A stretch of 64,000 nt of DNA from positions 3,162,001 to 3,226,000 of the forward strand of contig NZ_CP117167.1 of NCBI RefSeq assembly GCF_028596025.1, in the 5' to 3' direction. The notes below the pieces were generated by a model. That model was given only the letters and a program-made list of their open reading frames with translations, was not told the DNA's origin and made no database searches. Shown one piece after another: positions 61,425 to 64,000 of this stretch; the first letter of the stretch is position 1, and each line of letters begins with the position of its first letter. The stretch comes from Mucilaginibacter jinjuensis (lineage in GTDB: Bacteria > Bacteroidota > Bacteroidia > Sphingobacteriales > Sphingobacteriaceae). The position numbers and the translations under genes are program-made.

Positions 61425-62369
61425 TTACTTATCTTTTTTACCAAACACCGAGAAGCTTACATAACGGCTTGGATGTGCTTTGATATCAATAAACAGATTG
61501 TTTAAGTTACCAGAAGCGGCGTTAAGATTTTTGTACATCTTATCGTCGTTAAGCAAAAGTGAGATAGAGCCGGTGCCATTGTTAATTTTGGCAATAGTAG
61601 CCTGTAGATCAGCAACGGCTTTGTTGGCATTATCCAGTGTTTGTTTAACGTTACCGTTAGCCAAATCTGTACTAAAGGTTTCGAAGTTGGTAGATACCGT
61701 TTGCAGGTGCCCCGTTGTAACCTTTAGGTTTGATGATACAACCTCGGCATTAGACATGATGTTATTGATATGCCCGCTTTGTGCGCCAACCAGGTTGTCA
61801 ATTTTCTTAGTAGTCCCTTCGAGCGTTTGTAACGAGTTTGCAATGCTCAGGAAACTGCGGTCAACATTTTTCTGAAAATCAGGGTTCAGGATCTTGTTTA
61901 CCGAACCCAAAGTCGAATCTAATTTAGCGATCAGCAACTCGGCTTTTCTTTGTATTGGCTGCAGGCTTTCGGCCAGGCTACCTTGTACGTCGGCACGGAG
62001 GGTGTCTTTATCATCCGCATACTCTTTACTGGTGCCCAGTTCAAATATAATGGCTTTGCCGCCTAAAAGGTCTGTACTTTCCAGTTTGGCCAAAGTATTA
62101 ACCGGCACATTGTACTTATGCGAAACTTTAAATTCAACAATAGTACGCCCGTCGGGCTGCAGTTCCATTTTAGAAACCTTACCGATAGGGAAGCCATTAA
62201 CCAACACAGGTTTAGAAACAGTTAAGCCTTCAACGCTTCTGTAAACGGCATAAAAGCGGTTATCGCTCGAAAATACGTCAGAACCTTTTAAGTAACTGTA
62301 CCCTAATAATAATATAGTAATGGCTACTACAGTCAGTACGCCTACCTTGGTTTCGTTATTTATTTTCAA
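61425..62369 (-). CDS. MlaD family MCE-domain protein
   Basis: 314 aa. One N-terminal TM helix (VGVLTVVAITILLLGYSYL), then an MCE domain (residues 38-115: FYAVYRSVEGLTVSKPVLVNG, LESTDLLGGKAIIFELG) and a long C-terminal helical tail with coiled coil. MCE proteins form hexameric rings that move phospholipids between membranes. No permease (MlaE) or ATPase (MlaF) gene is adjacent here. It sits between rnz and the amidase gene in the leftward direction, gap 27 bases to the amidase. Confidence 0.92.
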   Translation of the reverse strand: MKINNETKVGVLTVVAITILLLGYSYLKGSDVFSSDNRFYAVYRSVEGLTVSKPVLVNGFPIGKVSKMELQPDGRTIVEFKVSHKYNVPVNTLAKLESTDLLGGKAIIFELGTSKEYADDKDTLRADVQGSLAESLQPIQRKAELLIAKLDSTLGSVNKILNPDFQKNVDRSFLSIANSLQTLEGTTKKIDNLVGAQSGHINNIMSNAEVVSSNLKVTTGHLQTVSTNFETFSTDLANGNVKQTLDNANKAVADLQATIAKINNGTGSISLLLNDDKMYKNLNAASGNLNNLFIDIKAHPSRYVSFSVFGKKDK

Positions 62370-62396
62370 AATGTAGATGTTTTAGATTGAATATGT

Positions 62397-63275
62397 TTAG
62401 TTTGATTGTTCAAGTTCTGCCTTATACGTTTTTATTGATCTTATAATAGTGCTGATGATCTCGTTTTGCCCATCCTCAGAATTTAAGTAAGCTTCGTCTT
62501 TAGGGTTATTAATATATCCTGTTTCTACCAGCACGGCCGGCATTGCACTGTGGCATAATATTAAAATGCTTTGCTCTCTCACACCTTCGCTTGGCCGCCC
62601 GTCTGTCTCTTTAAATTCGTCGTTTAAAATGTTGGCCAGGCGGATGCTGTTTTTTCTGTACTTATTTTTAAACGCATTAAGTAAAATCATTTGGGTAGGG
62701 TCGTTAAAATCTACCGTACTTCCCCCATTAACATCTTTTTCCTCAATTAAGTTTTCCCTTATTGCAGCAGCCTCTTCATTATCGCCGCCTTTTTCGTTTC
62801 CGCCACGGTGAAAACCGTATACCAAAAGTAAAACGCCCCGGCCTGATTGATCGGGTACCCGTTTTTTGCGGCCGTTTACCGTAACAACCCGGTCAGATAA
62901 TGAATTACAATGCAATGAGATAAAAAGATCGCCTTTAGCTTCGTTCGCAATATCAGAACGTTTTTGCCATAATATGTCATCATCTGTGGTGCGGGTCATC
63001 ACTACTTTAACATCGGGCACATCTTTTTCTAACGCCTTCTGCAATTTAAAAGCCAATGCCAGCGTTACATTCTTTTCAACGGAATAATCGCCGGACGCCC
63101 CGGCTCTTTTTCCACCATGGCCAGCATCAACAACAATAGTTTTAACTTTATAGCCGTTGTAAACGGTGCTGTCTTTTTTAGCTGTATCTGGTAAAATTTT
63201 AAATGAAAACAATGGAATTGAAAACAGGAATATACAAGTACGGTAAATGAATCTTTTGAATGCTTTATTTTTCAT
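62397..63275 (-). CDS. N-acetylmuramoyl-L-alanine amidase
   Basis: 292 aa Amidase_3 enzyme that cuts the lactyl-peptide bond of peptidoglycan. Signal or anchor helix (residues 8-26), then zinc motifs: IVVDAGHGGKRAGASG (His), SVEKNVTLALA (Glu), FISLHCNSLSD (His) and the catalytic Glu in PAVLVETGYINN. No SH3 or SPOR domain, so it relies on partners for localisation. Divergent from lptD with 54 bases between. A TATTTTTG box (63306-63313, minus) lies upstream. Confidence 0.94.
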   Translation of the reverse strand: MKNKAFKRFIYRTCIFLFSIPLFSFKILPDTAKKDSTVYNGYKVKTIVVDAGHGGKRAGASGDYSVEKNVTLALAFKLQKALEKDVPDVKVVMTRTTDDDILWQKRSDIANEAKGDLFISLHCNSLSDRVVTVNGRKKRVPDQSGRGVLLLVYGFHRGGNEKGGDNEEAAAIRENLIEEKDVNGGSTVDFNDPTQMILLNAFKNKYRKNSIRLANILNDEFKETDGRPSEGVREQSILILCHSAMPAVLVETGYINNPKDEAYLNSEDGQNEIISTIIRSIKTYKAELEQSN

Positions 63276-63329
63276 TATTTTTGAACGCTGTTATTATCTG
63301 AACTGCAAAAATACTATTCGAAACTAATT

Positions 63330-64000
63330 TTGAAATTCGCCAGTCTAATTTTTCTCTTATCACTTGTTATCGCGGCGAATGTATCATTAGCTGCCAATTA
63401 TAACGCTTTAAACAGGCATTTATTGGCAATTGATACAATTATCCAGCGAGACACACTACACAAAGCTAAACCCAATACGGGTAAAAAAGGCAAACCTGTA
63501 AAAGGGGCTAAGCCTGTTTCCGCAGCTAAAGATACATCTTCAAAATCAAATAGCCGACTTGAGTCGATGGTAAAATGGAGTGCTGAAGACTCTACTTACA
63601 CCGATAATGACCATAATATTATGTATCTGTATGGTAAAGCACGGGTAACTTATGAAGATTTTGAGCTCGATGCAGATTTTATCAGGGTTGACCAAAAGAA
63701 CCACCAGATATTTGCCAAAGGCCGGATAGACCCACGTACACACCGCTATGTAGGCAGGCCAATTACCAAGCAAAGAAACGATAAACCTGCCGCAGCAGAT
63801 TCTATCTACTATAATTATGAAACCAAAAAAGGGAAAGTGTTTAACCCTGCATCTGAGCAGGGGGGCAACTTTGTTTCGGGTGGTTTAGCCAAAAAACTGA
63901 ATGAAAACGAGGTGGCTTACCACAATGTTTTATACAGTACGTGCGATTTGCCTTATCCGGATACGCACTTTGGTATAGTAATTACCAAAGGTATTGCAGA
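63330..64000 (+). CDS. lptD: LPS-assembly protein LptD/OstA, N-terminal part (window edge)
   Basis: The frame runs off the right edge; 223 codons are visible. Signal peptide MKFASLIFLLSLVIAANVSLA (TTG start at 63330, no ATG in frame close by), then a Lys-, Gly- and Pro-rich linker (TGKKGKPVKGAKPVSAAK), then OstA/LptD beta-jellyroll motifs: NIMYLYGKARVTYEDFELDADF, DQKNHQIFAKGRIDPR and NFVSGGLAKKLNENEVAYH. LptD inserts lipopolysaccharide at the outer leaflet. Its neighbourhood (MlaD, amidase, kdsA/kdsD elsewhere) fits an envelope role. The start is uncertain because it is not ATG. Confidence 0.88.
   Translation, partial: MKFASLIFLLSLVIAANVSLAANYNALNRHLLAIDTIIQRDTLHKAKPNTGKKGKPVKGAKPVSAAKDTSSKSNSRLESMVKWSAEDSTYTDNDHNIMYLYGKARVTYEDFELDADFIRVDQKNHQIFAKGRIDPRTHRYVGRPITKQRNDKPAAADSIYYNYETKKGKVFNPASEQGGNFVSGGLAKKLNENEVAYHNVLYSTCDLPYPDTHFGIVITKGIA

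Overview
The window looks like a Bacteroidota chromosome of the Sphingobacteriaceae, most likely Mucilaginibacter or a close relative (inference from protein style). Supporting signs: promoters of the TTG-N18..20-TAnnTTTG type, start codons mostly without Shine-Dalgarno sequences, a BtuB/BtuG-type surface vitamin B12 system, a eukaryote-like class Ia ribonucleotide reductase, GIN-domain and DUF3347 proteins, and kdsA-kdsD with lptD. No phage, insertion sequence, plasmid origin, rRNA or CRISPR array was seen. It is a core chromosome segment with several accessory islets.

Layout. 1-807: end of an M16 peptidase. 916-7571: a small membrane ORF, then a leftward TetR-TolC-RND-adaptor efflux operon read from a promoter that overlaps a candidate TetR operator. 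7878-12070: tRNA-Ser, a conserved protein of unknown function, a patatin, a small membrane protein and a PAP2 phosphatase. 12245-14387: AhpD-like protein, DGPF/YCII protein and an ECF42-type sigma factor. 14634-21915: GIN-domain protein; AraC regulator followed by a DUF417, CMD, DUF302, SnoaL-like and quinone-reductase cluster in which the DUF417 gene is frameshifted; heme protein, lipoprotein and a decayed FN3-like gene. 22101-26562: tRNA-Leu, hscB, kdsA-kdsD (KDO synthesis), a polyprenyl-phosphate sugar transferase and a second tRNA-Leu. 26631-35820: metallophosphoesterase, HxlR regulator with a divergent unknown gene, TPR protein, AraC regulator divergent from a TolC-HlyD-MFS efflux operon, DUF3347 protein. 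35961-42848: UMF1-type MFS transporter, CCG Fe-S protein, thrS-infC-rpmI-rplT, lipoprotein, SRPBCC protein. 43016-52968: serine hydrolase, nrdB-nrdA, then a cobalamin riboswitch with btuB, a BtuG-like propeller lipoprotein, a DUF6580 membrane protein and a sirtuin. 53129-64000: beta-CASP nuclease, MsbA-like ABC transporter, SAM hydroxide adenosyltransferase, PhoH, purC, STAS protein, rnz, MlaD-type MCE protein, amidase and the start of lptD.

How the genes work together. Envelope building recurs (kdsA/kdsD, sugar transferase, MsbA-like exporter, MlaD, amidase, lptD). Two efflux systems each sit beside their own regulator. The B12 locus gives a plausible route: riboswitch control, surface capture by the BtuG-like lipoprotein, outer-membrane import by BtuB, and perhaps inner-membrane passage by DUF6580, since no BtuCDF is present here.

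The most unusual non-coding signal is a set of five intergenic inverted repeats. Each is built from a different short word repeated with small changes on one arm and as the reverse complement on the other. One encloses a second, REP-like palindrome that occurs again elsewhere in the window, and one carries the purC promoter and ends inside the purC start codon. Other points worth a look are a 14-bp palindrome filling a promoter spacer, a 21-bp palindrome over an efflux-operon start codon, and TTG starts at infC, phoH and lptD.
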